A DNA stretch of 6,668 nt from Rickettsia sp. (GTDB lineage Bacteria > Pseudomonadota > Alphaproteobacteria > Rickettsiales > Rickettsiaceae). The notes under the pieces were generated by a model. The model was not told the DNA's origin. It saw nothing but the letters and a program-made list of their open reading frames with translations, and did no database searches. The translations under genes and the position numbers were made by a program. Below, one piece after another: positions 6,581-6,668 of the stretch. The number at the start of each line of letters is the position of its first letter. Positions within the stretch are counted from its first letter, which is position 1. Where the stretch lies: contig JAIRUG010000070.1 in NCBI GenBank assembly GCA_031254535.1, positions 1 through 6,668 of the forward strand, given 5' to 3'.

Positions 6581-6668
6581 CTAATTTCAAAAAAAAGAAA
6601 CAAAATCTTTTGTCTAAAAAATTACAAAAAAAATCATCAACTCTAATATTTTTAAAAGATTGCAATTT

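Overview
The window looks like a piece of an obligate intracellular alphaproteobacterium of the Rickettsiaceae (Rickettsia or a close relative). The DNA is strongly AT-rich. The first gene reads as a Rickettsiales VirB4 paralogue of the vir-homologue (rvh) type IV secretion system (T4SS). The 3' part carries the TCATTGCGAG...GAAGCAATCCA palindromic repeats that I know from Rickettsia genomes. The taxonomic call rests on this pattern recognition, not on a database search.

Layout: positions 1-159 are a leader with no convincing gene. They hold the possible tail of an upstream frame, a small AT-rich hairpin and weak promoter-like hexamers. Positions 160-2607 (+) encode an 815-aa VirB4-family protein that keeps its Walker A lysine but has lost the Walker B glutamate and other conserved ATPase residues. 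After a very short gap with a strong Shine-Dalgarno site, 2624-5950 (+) encodes a roughly 1108-aa, signal-peptide-bearing, cysteine-rich protein. It resembles the extracytoplasmic part of the extended rickettsial VirB6 (RvhB6) proteins, but I see no multi-membrane-spanning VirB6/TrbL domain in it. Its reading frame appears broken near the 3' end: a convincing continuation lies in the next frame up to 6053.

Positions 6086-6417 are filled by three consecutive hairpin elements, made of six alternating forward and reverse copies of one repeat whose central segments differ but are mostly self-complementary. Positions 6458-6668 are very AT-rich and may hold the decayed 3' end of a minus-strand gene.

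The two large genes are tightly spaced, co-directional and probably co-transcribed. My reading is an accessory T4SS pair: a VirB4-like, probably catalytically weak or dead inner-membrane ATPase paralogue, and an exported disulfide-rich surface or periplasmic component. The damaged 3' end of the second gene, the palindromic repeats and the gene remnant indicate a degrading, repeat-invaded border. I did not find a clearly new kind of system. The unusual points are the degenerate VirB4, its pairing with an exported RvhB6-like protein without membrane core, the C-terminal frameshift, and the variable-core hairpins.
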